Below, in pieces: positions 63,440 through 64,000 of a stretch of DNA of 64,000 nucleotides. How positions within the stretch are numbered: position 1 is the stretch's first letter; the number at the start of each line of letters is the position of its first letter. Made by a program: the position numbers and the translations under genes. Source of the stretch: Gordonia polyisoprenivorans NBRC 16320 = JCM 10675 (lineage in GTDB: Bacteria > Actinomycetota > Actinomycetes > Mycobacteriales > Mycobacteriaceae); contig NZ_BAEI01000079.1 in assembly GCF_000241325.1 (NCBI RefSeq), forward strand, positions 1-64,000, in the 5' to 3' direction. The notes under the pieces were generated by a model. That model was not told the origin of the DNA and did no database searches. It saw only the letters and a program-made list of their open reading frames with translations.

Positions 63440-63811
63440 CTAACTGCTACCAAACAGCGCGCCGAGGCTGCCGTTTCCGTTTCCGTCTCCGCTGTTCGCC
63501 GGCCCGGCGATGCCCCCGTGCCGAGAGCAGGCTCCCTGCCGATGCTGCGCGTGGCTGTAGGTGCCGTCCTTGCATCGGAAGGTCGCACCACCGGAGTTGC
63601 CGTCCGGAACGTGCACACATCGGCCATTGGAGTTGCGGTAGTAGCCAGATTTGCAGCTCGTAGCCTTGGCCTGGCTGGCGCCAGGAAGCGTCTGGGCATG
63701 GGCTGCGCCGAGATCACTGACCAGTGCGGGGCCGGCCAAGACGCCAAGGGTGAGGGCGATGGCTGCTGTCGCGCCCGCGAGAGCACGTCGAATGCTGTTC
63801 CTGTTCTGCAC
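63440..63811 (-). CDS. Secreted DUF3761-type protein, 123 aa
   Basis: GTG start at 63811. Signal peptide (RRALAGATAAIALTLGVLA, cut near AHA-QTLP). The mature part has SCKSGYYRNSNGRCVHVP and CKDGTYSHAQHRQGACSRHG, the four-Cys, His-rich pattern of DUF3761. The tail is Gly/Asn/Ser-rich. Cell-surface or secreted role unknown. The remaining bases to 64000 show no gene. Confidence 0.85.
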   Translation of the reverse strand: MQNRNSIRRALAGATAAIALTLGVLAGPALVSDLGAAHAQTLPGASQAKATSCKSGYYRNSNGRCVHVPDGNSGGATFRCKDGTYSHAQHRQGACSRHGGIAGPANSGDGNGNGSLGALFGSS

Positions 63812-64000
63812 CGATCAGGTGTATCAGTCTTCACACCCAAGGCTGGTATTTCTGAACCAGATTCCACCGCTCGAGGGACACTCGACGACGAGCTTGGATA
63901 GCTGGCATCGGCAAATCTCGGGAAGTGAGGATTGGTTATCAAAGAGCCGCTGCATTGTGCATACTCCGGTATGCAGACGGTTGGCGGGAACGCGGGACTG

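Noticed and set aside
1..64000. CRISPR arrays, tRNA and rRNA genes
   Set aside because: No regularly spaced repeats and no tRNA T-loop or rRNA-like sequence was noticed by eye; a tRNAscan or CRISPR search was not possible here.

Overview
The window comes from a high-GC actinobacterium of the mycolic-acid group, most like Gordonia or a relative. This is inferred from GC-rich codon use, frequent GTG starts, an EspC-like type VII secretion substrate with a TY-Chap chaperone, an MmpS-like protein and Ala/Pro/Thr-rich lipoproteins. No rRNA, tRNA or CRISPR array was seen. The species call is inference.

Left flank (1-15.3 kb): mostly ordinary chromosome. It holds a SNF2 ATPase cut by the window edge, a GIY-YIG protein, an isochorismatase-family hydrolase, a secretory-type lipase, a type VII secretion substrate module (about 6.3-10.2 kb) interrupted by a secreted-protein gene between 34-bp direct repeats, an HNH endonuclease, a PASTA lipoprotein, a uracil-DNA-glycosylase-like protein and several unknowns.

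Variable island (about 15.4-56.7 kb): a dense block of nucleic-acid ATPases and nucleases. (a) 15.8-28.4 kb: a DnaQ-like/DinG/RecQ triple fusion (1740 aa) overlaps a 2146-aa SNF2 protein with three cysteine clusters. A 7-TM protein follows. I do not recognise this set as a named system, and it is the best candidate for something undescribed. (b) 28.7-31.4 kb: a helix-hairpin-helix protein, an MmpS-like exported protein and a coupled pair with a hydrophobic core. (c) 31.7-37.8 kb: DUF6361 / double-HKD PLD / SF2 helicase, overlapping genes that resemble the Azaca defence system, followed by an ISL3 transposase remnant. (d) 38.0-39.7 kb: an XRE-ImmA/IrrE regulator and a PIN-like protein, divergent from the next operon across a perfect palindrome. 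(e) 39.8-53.6 kb: a complete class 1 DISARM operon, drmD-drmMI-drmA-drmB-drmC, every junction overlapping. (f) 53.6-56.7 kb: a convergent PLD-SF2 helicase of DUF3427 type.

Right flank (56.8-64 kb): a gamma-glutamyltransferase lipoprotein, a PD-(D/E)XK-type nuclease broken by one frameshift, a NERD-UvrD helicase, a Cys-rich unknown, an HNH-like protein, a tiny membrane ORF and a secreted DUF3761 protein.

The DISARM genes should act together in methylation-guided restriction of phage DNA. The other island cassettes probably also act on foreign DNA, but that rests on domain content and context only.
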